This document shows, one piece after another, positions 45,706 through 57,065 of a stretch of DNA of 64,000 bases (positions are counted from its first letter, which is position 1; each line of letters starts with the position of its first letter). The stretch is from Chinchilla lanigera (taxonomy: Eukaryota > Chordata > Mammalia > Rodentia > Chinchillidae): NCBI RefSeq assembly GCF_000276665.1, contig NW_004955418.1, positions 7,947,272-8,011,271 on the forward strand, written 5' to 3'. The position numbers and the translations under genes are program-made. Under the pieces are notes generated by a model. That model did no database searches and had not been told where the DNA came from. It saw only the letters and a program-made list of their open reading frames with translations.

Positions 45706-46838
45706 TTCCTGTGATTTTAAAGCCTTAGGATGCCTATCTAATTGAAATATTCATTGAAAAATTTTGAACAGTCTGAATAAAAAAGAAATGCACACTATAA
45801 TTCAAATATTTCATAACTGCTCATTTACAGAAAGGTTAAAGCATGTCAATATTAAGGTGAAATTCTATTTCCAAATAATTATGGTCCTCGGCATAAGAGA
45901 GAGGAATGTCTTGAAAGGCATTAACTATAATAAGTGTGGGATAGTTGCCATTTGACTGACACTCAGGTACTATTGAAGGACTTCTCCAAGGACAGAAGAT
46001 TTGAGCTCATAAAAAGCTGGAGACGCTCCTATAGGAGGGCAGAATAAATGTCCTACAGAAGACAGTCAAATAATTTTTAGCCGGCAATTATGAAGAGAAA
46101 TCATCACAGTACCATGAAAATTAAGTTCACCTAAATAATATTTATTTAAATCATAAATTTGGAATACATTTTTCTGTATAAAATCTCTTTATTTTCTTTA
46201 AAAAAAACTGCCTGATGAAGTTTTACAAAAATATGATGAAGATCTATAAAGGTTTAAAACTTTTAAAGGATTTTATCTCTAATAAAATGGTAAATTTCAG
46301 ATTGAAGTACAGGCAAATAAATTAGTTATTGTAACTTGTAAAATGCAAAGCCACATTTCCCTGAAAACATTTTTATTTTGAAATTCTGATTATCTGAGTG
46401 AAGTATGAGAAGCTTATCTGAGTTACTACTTTACTTATTTTTAAAATATTTTATTAATTATAAGAAAGTATTTACCATGATAATAATATATTATTAATGA
46501 CAAATAAATGAAAATGATTCCAAATTATCCTGTTGCTTACTCAATAAGATGTGTATCACTTTCCATCTTGAAATGCAGGAGGCTGGTTTATAAACAGAAA
46601 AATCTGCTTTTAATTGACAGTGATATCTCGGTGCATGAATATAGTTCTTCCCAATTTCTGATTGCAAACCAAATCAAATTCAATGGTTAGTTTCAGAATC
46701 AATCTTATGGGGAAATTTGTCATATTGCAAGAAATATTTTTGTTATTTAATTCTTATGGTTCATTAAAAATCAAGTATTAGATCTAGACAAGGCTTATTT
46801 TTTATACTGAAAAAAATCTTTTAATTCATTCAGAAATG
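45706..46838. other. AT-rich spacer, no feature recognised
   Basis: No named repeat or gene. Frames at 45764-45955 and 46508-46690 show no domain. Confidence 0.5.
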
Positions 46839-46916
46839 TTTGGATGTATAGCTCAGAGGTACAACACTTACCTAACATGCATGAGGCCCTTAGATTTAAT
46901 CTCCAGAATTAAAAGT
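46839..46916 (+). mobile_element. ID-type SINE, older subfamily, sense
   Basis: tggatgtatagctcagaggt, then acctaacatgcatgaggccc and tagatttaatctccagaa form an ID core. It has the older TAACATGCATGAGGCC form rather than the CAAGTGCAAGGTC form of most copies here. Confidence 0.85.
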
Positions 46917-46939
46917 AATAAATTCTTAAGAAGAACTGT

Positions 46940-47245
46940 ATAGAATGGCTTTCATCAAGAAATCAAATAGTAAAAAAATTATAGTCTGTGGGGCAAAAGA
47001 ACATTTTTAAATTATTAGTGAGAAGGTAAACAATTACAGTCATTATGGAAATCAATAAATCAGTATGGAAATTATCCAAAATCTAAAAATAAAATTCCAC
47101 TTACCCAGCTATTCTCCTTCAAGATATCTTCCCCAAAGAGTTAAAGACATTGTACTAAGGAGATTCTTACATACCCATGTTACAGCAGCACAGTTCTCAA
47201 GAGCTAAACCTTGGAACTACCCTGTATGCAAACATGTACTCTGTA
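46940..47245 (+). mobile_element. LINE-1 ORF2 C-terminal fragment, sense
   Basis: attattagtgagaaggtaaa, then cagtcattatggaaatcaat, ggaaattatccaaaatctaa, cttacccagctattctcctt, and tacatacccatgttacagca follow the ORF2 end closely. The plus frames at 47065-47412 and 47177-47383 arise from this decayed copy and its flank. Confidence 0.85.
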
Positions 47246-47789
47246 TCTTTATGTTGGAAGATAGAGAACGGCTTCTTCCACGTGAAAAGACCTGTGATAG
47301 CACTGATGATGATTTCAGTCTTAGTTGTTTGCATGTTCCCATTGTTTTATATTATTATTATAGCTTTTTCCTTGCACACATGAAGTGCTATATAAGAATT
47401 TTCCTAAGCTGAGTATTTATGACAGAGGCAAATTTAAAATGTGAATGTTATATCAAAGGGGCATTTAATAATACTTGATAATAGTGCTTAAATTTCCCTT
47501 ATTCTTTACTTATATCCTCATGTAATAGCACATGAATTTCAATGAGGAACTCTGCGGTGATAAAAATGTCACAAATAAAAGCAGTATAATTATATCATAA
47601 TAGAAATTAAGAGTCAATTTGTAAATTACCAAACATCCGGGTGAACAGAGGTGCACTTTCTTTAAAATAATGAAATATGGAATGTATGAAATCTATTTTC
47701 TGAGCAAGTCTGAGATTTTATATCAAACTGAGAAAGTCTGGATGTTCCTCATGAATGAAATAAATATTTTTAAAGAGTTAAAAAAAAAT
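47246..47789. other. AT-rich spacer, no feature recognised
   Basis: Possibly a decayed continuation of the upstream L1 at first; no clear element otherwise. Confidence 0.45.
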
Positions 47790-47799
47790 TAGAAGCAGG

Positions 47800-47877
47800 G
47801 CCAGGGATATAGCTCAGTGGTGCAGCACCTGCTGGCATGCTTGAGGTCGTGAATTCAGTTCTCAGATAAAAAAAATA
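47800..47877 (+). mobile_element. ID-type SINE, sense, with target duplication
   Basis: ccagggatatagctcagtgg, then gctggcatgcttgaggtcgt and gaattcagttctcagat, followed by an A-rich tail. A perfect 10-bp duplication tagaagcagg is at 47790-47799 and 47878-47887. Confidence 0.93.
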
Positions 47878-47969
47878 TAGAAGCAGGAAAGTTTCAAATT
47901 TATTGCAGCCATGAATATGCCACAGCTATTTTAAAATTTACGTTTCATTCTTTTTATTTAGGAAGAGGA

Positions 47970-48172
47970 TTGCAACCTGACATGGTGGTATATACCTATG
48001 AGGCCAGCACTCTTCAAGTTGAGATAAGATAACTGAAAATTTTGAGCTCAGCCAGAGCAAGTTAGTGACTTAATGAAATCATGTCAATAAATAAATAAAT
48101 AAATAAATAGTGTGGGAAATGTGGCTCATTGCAAATGCCTAGAGTTCATTCAATCCTCAGTGCTAGTGAAAA
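47970..48172 (+). mobile_element. Composite B1-ID SINE, sense
   Basis: The left half is 7SL/B1-like: acatggtggtatatacctat, then gaggccagcactcttcaa and gagctcagccagag. A linker of AAAT units (48085-48108) joins it to an ID-like right half: gggaaatgtggctcattgca, then ttcattcaatcctcagtgct. A B1 part joined to an ID part is the structure of composite rodent SINEs (B4 or B1-dID type). Divergence is high. Confidence 0.7.
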
Positions 48173-48184
48173 CAACAAGAAAGA

Positions 48185-48733
48185 AAGTGTATCAGTGAAG
48201 GTTTTACTGGAGAAACAGATATAACACAAGACGTACAATTATAAGAAATTACAAGATTGGCTTACAACGGTCAATCAGAGAGTTGTATGAGGAAGTGAGC
48301 AGAGGGTGTCTGCACACTGAAGAGTGAAGAAATCAGTCCAAGGTCTGGAGTTCACTGCAGAGTTCCATGCAAGTCCATACCAGAAGGCTGTTGAGTCTAC
48401 GACAGAAGGCTGAAGGATCCAAGATGGAAGCCAAAGAGTCTGCACTAGAAGCCAGGAGACGAAGTCCAAGCTGAAGGTGAAGACTGGAGCTCCTCCAAAA
48501 GGAATGGAAGTACCTCTGTCCTTCTCCATTTCCCTTTTATATTATCTAGGTGATGATCCATCCTAGGGTGGCTCCTCTATACCCTAGGGTGGCTTCTCTC
48601 CACCCTAGGGTGGCTTCTCTCCATCCTGGGTGGTTCCTCTACACCCTAGTGTGTAGAATTGCTGAGCCAATTGCTGAGCCAAGTTTAGTTATGCTTCTAA
48701 ACTTCTTAAGTTGACATAATCAATCAACCACTA
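48185..48733 (-). mobile_element. ERVL-type LTR (MLT2-like), antisense, with internal minisatellite
   Basis: On the minus strand it starts near gttgattgattatgtcaact, has a TATA-like tataaaagggaaatgg, a CT-rich transcribed part, and ends with gttatatctgtttctcca then ttcactgatac. This matches the plan of ERVL-class LTRs whose 3-prime end reads ctgtttctctggagaaccctgac in the consensus. A 21-bp tandem array (48560-48653) lies upstream of the TATA-like box. The 84-codon minus frame (48275-48529) is inside it and not a gene. Confidence 0.68.
48560..48653. repeat. 21-bp minisatellite, about 4.5 copies
   Basis: Units start at 48560, 48581, 48602 and 48623 with a partial unit to 48653. The two middle units are identical and share accctagggtggcttctc; outer units differ by substitutions and one deletion. 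The core CCCTAGGG is itself palindromic. Confidence 0.93.
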
Positions 48734-48847
48734 CAGAAAGAAAAAGCAAAAAGGAGAGAGAAGAAATAAAGAAAAAAGAAAGAGAGAAGGAAAGAAGGAA
48801 AGAAAGAAAGAAAAAAGAAAGACAGACAGACAGAAAGACAAAGAGAG

Positions 48848-48905
<58 letters not shown>

Positions 48906-48927
48906 GAAGAAAGAAAAGGAGAAGGAT
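48733..48927. repeat. (GAAA)n polypurine microsatellite
   Basis: Nearly pure purine for about 190 bases, with a perfect GAAA block at about 48850-48903 and a short GACA section near 48820-48838. The minus-strand phenylalanine- and serine-rich frame at 48720-48932 is its translation. Confidence 0.95.
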
Positions 48928-51850
48928 TTCAAATTGAAGAACTTGCAGCTGTTTCTTTAAACAGGTTCTTTAAAGTTATTCCGAGATTTTCTTGGATAAC
49001 AAAGCATATGAAGTTTATAACTATTAGAATTAGTAATTTTTTGTGTACTGTTAACAATGAAAATATTTGATGATAGGTTGAATTTAAGTGGAAAAATGAA
49101 AGGAACAGTAAAAAATAGATTCACTTCTCCCCCCACATTTTAACTATCGACAGAGAGCTTCGGTCTCTTTTACAAAAGGAAGCTAGATTGAAAGCTGTTT
49201 TTCTATCACAGCAGGATGCTAGGATTGGGAGCTATTTATAAGCAACAACATGGGCAGCAGGTTAAATCTGCAAGTATTAACCTCAGTGTTTCCTGTACAT
49301 TTCCCTTCATTTTCTATCAGCTTTTCACTGGCACCTTAGATCTTGTCTGCCTCTCACTGATCATGCATAGAAATGAAAACCAACTATTTACAGAAGTACT
49401 GGCCTAGATGATAAACTGAATGTTTCGAATATGTACTTGGAGAGCAAGTCTTTCTCCTTCCAAAGATAACTGCGAGTCTGAGGTAGAAAGAAGGAAACAG
49501 GTAGCATGGAGGAGGTGCAGAATGAAAGGAAGGGATACAGCAGCAAATCACTGATGGGGGAAAGGACAGAGGCTCCAGAATGCTCCTCATTCTGGACATC
49601 TATTCATAGCCTCTAGACCACCTGCCATGCAGTGAAATATGAGTGGGCAGACATGGCCATTCTGTATGCTGACAAGCTATGGAAGAACACCTGATTTACT
49701 AGAGGAATTGAATAGAGTCCGTTTGCCATTTCTCTATGTTTGGTCAATGTTGAACCTTAAAGTACTCTGTTTACATTACTTGTTAGTCACACACAAGAGA
49801 CTATCAATTCCAATCTTCTAACGGTTAAAATGTTGATATACATTTTGGAAACATACTTTACGCTTTTCAAATGGCCTGCTGTGTTTTTTTTCTTCTAGGT
49901 GCCCTCTCCAATCTCACCCCCCAAATTAAAACAATTACTCTTTGAGAAAACCCTTAAATCCTGCCTTGTGAATGAAAATCAACAAGAAAGCCTTGTTCCA
50001 TAGTCTTTTAACACTACATATTTGTGACTTTCAGCATGTGAAGTATCAGCATTTAAAAATTACATAAGATTGCTACTTCAAAAGATTAGTATCTTGGTTT
50101 TCAGGCAGTTTTGTTGATATTAAAAAGTGCAGTGTATTTATGTATGTTCACCTCTTCAGTGTAATGATACTTCTACTATTCTTCAGGGACAGCAAGGAAG
50201 AGCATTTGTAAGCTTTATAATTGCCTGTAAATCTCACCTTTGGAAGAATTTTACACATGGGCTTTAACATTTCAGCACGGCAAAGATGTGACTATCCCTG
50301 TGCTGCTCACTATCAGTGACACTCTAATTTGCAACTAAATAAACAGAGGAGGGCATCTTTAGAAGACCATGGATAGCAGGAAGTGATGATTAAATGTTCA
50401 TACCTCAATAAGTAAGATTTAGTTTATGGCTCTTATGCTAAGACTACTTCAGGAGAGAAAAATGAATGTTCCAAGTCTTTCAGCATAAAAGAACCTCTTA
50501 TTGCTTACCAATAAGATTCTTTGTAAACAATATGGTACAAGATCCCAAATCAAAACTTGTAATCATAGTCTCTGAATAATAATCTCACTTCTTAAAATCT
50601 GAATTAAGGAAACAATTATCCAAAGGTTGAATACTGTATACTCAGCAACGTTTAAATCAGAAAATTTAAAAATGTTTGTATCTAAAGAAGTTGGCTTAAG
50701 GCAGTGGGATATCGCACCTAAAGGAGAAATAAAGTATTTAACTGACAAAATAGATGGAGAAAGAAAAAATTTCATGAATATCCACACACTTGGTGTTAAC
50801 TTTGTAGTTATAACTTGTTACAAAAGATTAGAGTGAAATAAAACAAAGTTATTTTACTTGAGCCGATAAAATTGAATTAAATTTGAGTTGTCTTGAATTA
50901 CATTAAATATAGAATACATTATACTGTGTTACATACATATAATCAGAGGTTGAAACAAATTCACAAAACATTTTTCCTTGAGGAAGTACAACTAGAAGTA
51001 ATGGTAGAATCAAATGATTATTGTTATTTTAGTATTTCAAAATTATTTTCATACTTTTATATTCTTAATCAAAATATTTTATTTTTAATAAATCAATTAT
51101 AAGTTAGTCTAATACTCACATAGAAGACAAAATAATATTATCATATTGATTGATTACATTTTTATTTCCACCTATTTTTTAAAAGCACACTTTTATGCAC
51201 CTGGATCAAGTAGTTTATTCTGTTTCATGGCCGGCATACAGTAGAAACTGATAAATATGTTGTTGACAAATGAAAATTGCTAGGAATTAAAATTAGCCTG
51301 CTTATACCAATCAATACTTAGAAGACATTGAAGCATCTACATTCATTAGGAAATCATTACTGTGCATAAAAAATGTATTTCAAGCCACACTAATGTGAAA
51401 CGTTAAAAGATATGTTTATAGCACATCTTAATAGGTGAAGAGTGATAAGGAGGGAATTGTTAGTAGCATGTTTGTGAAGTGTGCTAAATCGACCATTGCA
51501 GTTCCCTGTGGTCTGGCCGATTTTCTGCAAATGGAGCTGCTGCTGGGCTGTGGTGGGCGAGGGAGAGGAAGGAGGAAGGATTTCTGCTCATCTATAGTTC
51601 CTGAGGTTGAAATGTGTCGTGTGTAACACATTCAGATTTTTTTCAATCTTTTCTACTCTTCACAATCTCTATATTCTGAAATGTTTTCTATAGCACACGA
51701 CATCGCATTATGTTTTTCTTACTATTTATTAAACAAGGCTCAGCAATTTTTCACATCATATATTTTAATGTTCATGCTAATAATTTATCCTATGTCACAG
51801 TTCTCTGTTTTTTCTCTAATTCAAAATATGAATTAATGATTCTGAAATGG
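48928..51850. other. Spacer, mostly non-repetitive
   Basis: No named repeat. Several parts (about 49180-49420 and 50180-50460) are complex, less AT-biased text that could include conserved non-coding DNA. Opposing frames at 50563-50787 and 50627-50836, and at 51428-51631 and 51435-51626, overlap in antisense and show no domain. Confidence 0.5.
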
Positions 51851-51956
51851 AGGTGGGCATGGTAGTGCACACCTGTAATTTCTACACTCTTGGAGGATGA
51901 GGTATGAAGATCACAAATTTGCCCAGCCTACAATATTTCCAGGCTAAGCAAGTTTA
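51851..51956 (+). mobile_element. B1-type SINE, diverged, sense
   Basis: aggtgggcatggtagtgcac, then acctgtaatttctacactct and tggaggatgaggtatgaaga are the B1/7SL 5-prime domain with the polymerase III A-box. The right half is decayed and no A tail is clear. Confidence 0.85.
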
Positions 51957-52589
51957 TCTTACTGGAAAACAATTGATATTGGTGCAACTAACATCAAGTA
52001 ATGTTTTGGAGTGCATAGATTGACATATTTTATATTTACAAGGATATACTGTATACTATAAATTTTTACAGCATTATTCTGACTTAATTGGTAATATTAG
52101 TTTTGTTATACTGTTTATTGAATAACAAAATTATTAATTAGTCTTTAAAATGAAGGAAGAGAATACAATTACAGACAGTTCATTCCTTGGAGGGAAAATA
52201 CATTAAAATTCACCTTTTTGCAGAGGAATAGTAGAACCAGGTCCGAAATTAAGAAAAATAATGTGTTCAGAAAATAAAAAAACAAGTGGCTATTGGAAAA
52301 ATATCATTTTCATGAATGCAGTGCTGACAATTTTATTGTCATTTGCATACAATATAAAAATTATTCATCTGAATATGAAAAGACCATCTGATAACTGCTG
52401 TATTTTTACACTGATATCCCAAAAGTATATTATAAATTTATACGTGTATGCTTATATTTTTATATACACATACTCTATTTCTATCTCTGTATTTAGAGAT
52501 GTTATGACACTTCAGAAATTTTGATTTATGTGCAGCATTGTCAGAGAAAAATTTTAAAACTTAAATATGTTTTAATTGATAAATACTGT
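51957..52589. other. AT-rich spacer, no feature recognised
   Basis: No named element; the 87-codon plus frame 52261-52524 is hydrophobic AT-rich sequence without a recognisable domain. Confidence 0.5.
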
Positions 52590-53505
52590 TTGTTTATATT
52601 CACGGCATACAATGTGCTATTTTGAACTATGCATAGTTATAGAAAAATTTAGTCAAAATAAAGTAGCCATCACCTCACCAACTCTTTGGATGGTGAGAGT
52701 GCTCAAAATTTATGTTACTAGGAATTTAAAAAGTTACAGCACGTTATAATTTAGTATGATTATTATGCAGTGCAACAAGTTGTTGGAAAATTTTTCTCAG
52801 ACACAATGTAGTCTTGTACCCTTTGATCAATGACTTCTCATTTTACATCTCTTCCCCACTCTGGTAGTTTCTGGGGAATACCTCTCTGGAAACTACTCTG
52901 TTCTTACTAAATCATCTTTTTCATATTTTACATATAGAGATCATATAATATTTGTCTTTCCCTGCTTAGCTTATTTTACTTTGCATACAGCTTTCCAATT
53001 CTATATTGTCAAGAATGGCACAATTCCTTCTTTTTAGTGGGGAGTGTTCTGTTTTTCTTTACCACATTTTCCTTATATATTTATCCCTTAATGTAAATTT
53101 CCTTTTCTCCCTCTTTTTAACCATTGCGGATAATGATGAAATGGACATGGGAAAGCAAATGTCTGTTCAACAAACTTATTTCAGTTCATATTTGGTTGGG
53201 TATAAGCTGGCTTAGTGTGTTGTAAATTTTTGTCTTTATTTAGCATCATACTATTCTCTGTAATTACCACTAGCTCTCTACAAAGGTTTGTTTTTGTCAA
53301 CATTCTCATCAACATTGATTAACTGTCTTGTGATGATAACTACTCTACTGAGTGTAAAACAACATCTTATTGTGGTTTTAGCTTGTATTTCCTTGATAAC
53401 TAGAGTTGTCGAGTATTTCTCTCATAGATTTCTTGACAAAATAACTTCTACATGCATTCTCATCAAGTACCTTTCAGTGCTTATTTTATTTAACATTTCA
53501 AGCAG
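52590..53505 (-). mobile_element. Old LINE-1 3-prime end, antisense
   Basis: Follows the antisense of an old L1 3-prime UTR and trailing segments. Key words in order are atacaatgtgctattttgaa, aaagtagccatcacctcacc, ctacttcatatt-like text, ttattttactttgcatacag, ttgcatacagctttccaatt, ctgtaattaccactagctct and cttgtatttccttgataact. Strong decay suggests an L1M-type copy. The 155-codon frame 53288-53755 spans the L1/LTR boundary and is accidental. Confidence 0.75.
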
Positions 53506-53589
53506 CACCTGCAATGAGGCAGGAGAACTCCTCAGATCATGCCTCTCTGATCTAGTATTATTTTCATCTGTTAGCTTCTTACTACCTAT

Positions 53590-53965
53590 ATTATCAGTTT
53601 TGTTCCTGGGACAAACTGCCCAAAAGACACAAGTCAGAGGAAAAATGGTTTCTCTTGCCCTCAGTGTCAGAGGTGTTAGTCTCTGGTCCACTGTCTCCAA
53701 GGCAGAAATATGGCAGAAATGGTTGGTGGTGGAAACAAAACTGCTTACTTCATGAGAACCATGTAGCAGGGCACAGAGAAAGAGCTAAGCGAAGAGATTT
53801 ACCATATAAGGTCATGCTTCTTGACCATCCTCACTATGTTGGCCCTACCTCCTAACACGGCAGCAAGTTCAGATTTGAATTCATGCATTGGTTCCTCACT
53901 GATGATGTAAACATCCCCATGGTCTTATCATCTTTCTGAAGCTCCATCTCTGAACACATGCGGAT
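53590..53965 (-). mobile_element. ERVL-MaLR-type solo LTR, antisense
   Basis: The plus strand shows ttttgttcctgggacaaact, then cagaggaaaaatggtttctc (antisense polyadenylation side) and ggccctacctcctaacacgg, finishing at ctccatctctgaacacat, which is the antisense of a MaLR LTR start. Internal sequence is absent. Confidence 0.7.
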
Positions 53966-54744
53966 CGTCTGCATGTAACATATAACACTATTTGGTCAGA
54001 TTTCAATATTTCAGTAATTTTAATGATTTTGCAGGAACCAAATAGCATGCCTTTTCTAAAATAGTGATTTCACTGTTATTCAACACTCATACCATATTTT
54101 TAAAAAAATTTTTATTAAAAATGGCTTTAATTATATATCCTTACTCCTATTTTCCCCATTTAACTTTTGCTGTGCCCTGCCTTAATTTTTGGTAAACTTA
54201 TCGTTCTCTGGTCTTTTATTAATTTTTTAATAAGTTCATCAAGATAGTCTTAAGTTACCCTACATTTTATTCTACAGGACTTCTTTACAGTATTTTTTCC
54301 ACAATAATAGATTCAACTGCTATTTACACACGTGTCTCAAAAGTATCTCCAACTCAGACTTTATTCTCTTACCCTGAATTATATGCTATTTTTTCTCTTT
54401 GAATGTTGAAAATTAATACGAATGAAGCATTTCTCAAAATCAACTTATGACTTCCTCCAAATGCACATGTGCACACAAAAATATCTAATGTTATATTGAT
54501 CACTGTTCTGTGCAATTTACCTTTAAATTATTCTTACCTCTTTGCTTTCTTGCATTTCATGTAATTCTTCGTGAGTTTCCCTATGAAAATGCCCAATCCT
54601 TGTCACATCAGTCACTTTCTACATCTGCACCGATAGGTACCCATGCCCAATAATAAAAACTGAGAAATTCTCACTATGAAAAAAGTAAGAGTTGCAAAGC
54701 AAATTTTTATGTTGTTATTTTTCTGCTTAAAAATTTTGTTCATT
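53966..54744. other. Spacer, possibly containing decayed repeat
   Basis: CT-rich text at 54300-54640 has some flavour of an L2 element but no diagnostic word that I can defend. Otherwise nothing seen. Confidence 0.4.
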
Positions 54745-55850
54745 GATCCAGTAAGCGCTTATTGGGAGGCAGGTGAACACTGCACCAAGCTCTAAGAACA
54801 CAGTGGTAAGCAAGTAGGGAAAAAAGAAAAATGAAAAAAAGGCCTCAGCTGAGTAGAGCTTAAATTCTGTAATGAAATATCTGCAGTATAGATAAATACA
54901 GAATGCACAATAAAAGGTCAGGTAGCAGTATATGGTTTGAAGGAAAATGAAATGAGATATAGGGATACGTGTGGTGTTATTTCATTTCTAGTGGATTTAT
55001 CTTTTACAAGTAAATTTGACAAGACCGATAATAAAATGAGAAGACAAAAATTTATTTGGAAGAAGAGTATCTCAGGAAGTAAAAGCAATCAAAGCAAGAC
55101 CCTAACTGAGGAACACTGGGAGGAAAAGGACAGCCAGTGACTATGAGTGGAGTAAGAAAAGACATGTGAAACTTCAGCAAATGCTCCAGATCATGGAGGG
55201 CAGTTTAAAGATGAATAAAAGATTCTAGATTTTAGGCTAAATATGGTGTGAAACAATACATGGTTGTGAATAAGAAGCTCACATTACTTTCTTATATTCT
55301 TAAAGGAATTTCCTGACTGATCATAGATAAAGTATTAGGACACAACAGTAAAAATGGCAAGAAAAGTTAAGAGAGGGTCCAATGACTCAGACAGTGAAGA
55401 AACAGCCATGATGTAGAATGGAGAAATGAAGAAGGCAAAACATGGATAGGACACGTCTTGATAGCAAAGTACATAAGCCTAGTTAGTGTTTTAGATGTGT
55501 GCTCTGAGAGAAAAAGAAGAAATAAGGATGACTATAAAATTTTTCCGGAGGGATCTAGTGCATTATTTATTATATAATTTCTTCAGGTGACAATCAAACA
55601 TGGTTAGGAGAAGGTTTACAGTGTTAAAAGTGCTAAGTCTGAGATGTGCATTAGATAGACAAGGTGATTGCTGAGAGTATGATACCATATATGATCCTAG
55701 AAGGAAGGATAAGAATGGAATTGTGTATATAAATTTGGCATGCAATAGCAGATAGTGTTTTAAGCCATACAGGGAGACATGACCACACATAATCTGAGAA
55801 TAAATAGAAAAGTATAGTTAGTCAGGGAATGGACCCAAGAAGAGCATGTT
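54745..55850 (+). mobile_element. Long ancient mammalian repeat, family name uncertain
   Basis: The region reproduces, in order and over about 1.1 kb, the words of a mammal-wide repeat that I recognise but cannot name with certainty. Near the start: gcttattgggaggcaggtga, aagaacacagtggtaagcaa and gagcttaaattctgtaatg. In the middle: gagagaaaaagaagaaataa followed by ggatgactataaaatttt. Near the end: taagtctgagatgtgcatta, gatagacaaggtgattgc, tgtatataaatttggcatgc, ttttaagccatacagggaga and atggacccaagaagagca. It is non-coding here. Frames within it (54937-55140, 55563-55790, 55760-55948) are not genes. Confidence 0.6.
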
Positions 55851-56510
55851 GGAATATAAGAAAAGAAATAAACATACAGATATGCACTCATTGAATAAAT
55901 ACATAAACAATTTACAGATAAATTGCAACCCACGGCAAGGCTGAACAAAAAGAATTGTGCTTGCTTCGAACAGCAGACAATCCCTTGATGTCATCCTGTC
56001 TAACAAAGTGCTGAAAGTCTTTGTGAAGGTGGAATTTTTCCACAGTTCCTTACTCCATTTTAGAACCAACTATACTCATATATAGGCTTTGAAAGAACCA
56101 TTGAATTTTGTATATCAATTTCTAGAATGATATTGACATTTTATTTAGGGTATTGCTAACTGGACTTACAAATTGCTCTACAAGCATAAAAATTTGTCAT
56201 TGACTCAGAGAGATATATCAGTAGAATATCACCCTTAATTCCATCTAAATTATTACTATAAAAACTTTATGTTTTGCATTTATTGCTATAAATCAATTTT
56301 AATTTAGTCACATATGATTTCTTCTCTGCTGCTGGTAGTTGTCAAGGATCTTGAGAAATACTGCATCACTGAGGGATTTGAATCAAATAACCAAGTATCT
56401 ACATGTATTCCAGTAGCTGACACCTAATATATCATTTCTTATCCATTCTCTTCACACCCAAATACACAAAAGATTTTGAAGAAAACTAAAATATGCGATG
56501 ATAGAAAAAG
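55851..56510. other. AT-rich spacer, no feature recognised
   Basis: No named element recognised. The 83-codon minus frame 55818-56069 shows no domain. Confidence 0.5.
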
Positions 56511-56560
56511 ATAGACAAACATTTTTGGATCTTTTCTTGGATCCAAAAATCATAGACAAC
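56511..56560. repeat. Perfect 11-bp hairpin flanked by short direct repeats
   Basis: Arms atttttggatc (56521-56531) and gatccaaaaat (56540-56550) are fully complementary around an 8-base loop. The word atagacaa flanks the hairpin at 56511-56518 and 56552-56559. It resembles a tiny inserted foldback or a templated-repair scar. Confidence 0.85.
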
Positions 56561-56728
56561 TATTATCTCAAACTTGTTAGAATCAATTAATAATAAATAT
56601 CAAGTCATGGCTGGGACACAGGAAGTACATAACAAAATCTTACTAATTTTCTCCATCAAAGCATGTGCTTATTAATAAGAATAAAAGCTCATTTAATAAT
56701 TATTCTAAAAGTTTTCAATCTTCTTTTA

Positions 56729-56879
56729 TTTTATTTATTTATTTGCTTATTTATTTATTTAATCTTCTTGAGACAGGATCTCACTATGCAGTTCAGGCTG
56801 GCCTTGAGCTCACTATGTAGCCCAGGCTGGCCTCAAACTTGCAATGATCCTCCTGCCTCAGCTTCCCCTGTGCTAGGTT
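56729..56879 (-). mobile_element. B1 SINE, antisense, with target duplication
   Basis: The TTTA-rich stretch (56729-56762) is the reversed tail. Then come cttgagacaggatctcacta, the two duplicated halves tgcagttcaggctggcct and tgtagcccaggctggcct, and tcctcctgcctcagcttccc. The element stops early at gtgctagg, so its 5-prime end is truncated. A perfect 12-bp duplication aatcttctttta is at 56717-56728 and 56880-56891. The 72-codon frame 56663-56881 is a translation of this. Confidence 0.95.
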
Positions 56880-57065
56880 AATCTTCTTTTAAAACAATTT
56901 ATATGTAATACTTGCCTCTGTAAAGTCTGTTTTGTTAATAATAGTGCAAGGCACAGAATTCTTCCCATATAATTAAATAAAATGAGAATGAAAAGGAAAG
57001 ACAATGTTTATATGCATTTGATTCAAAAACTCTACTTCCTTTTAAGATCACAACCACTAAAACAT

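Noticed and set aside
47065..47412. 115-codon plus frame
   Set aside because: It starts within an L1 ORF2 fragment in a decayed frame and continues into unrelated spacer.
48560..48653. Telomere-like CCCTAGGG words
   Set aside because: The period is 21 bp and the unit is not the six-base telomere repeat.
48720..48932. Phenylalanine/serine-rich minus frame resembling a membrane protein
   Set aside because: It is the translation of a (GAAA)n tract.
53288..53755. 155-codon plus-strand frame
   Set aside because: It spans the junction between an antisense L1 and an antisense MaLR LTR and has no recognisable domain.
56663..56881. 72-codon plus frame ending in a proline- and serine-rich string
   Set aside because: It is an antisense B1 translation, a common source of false exons.
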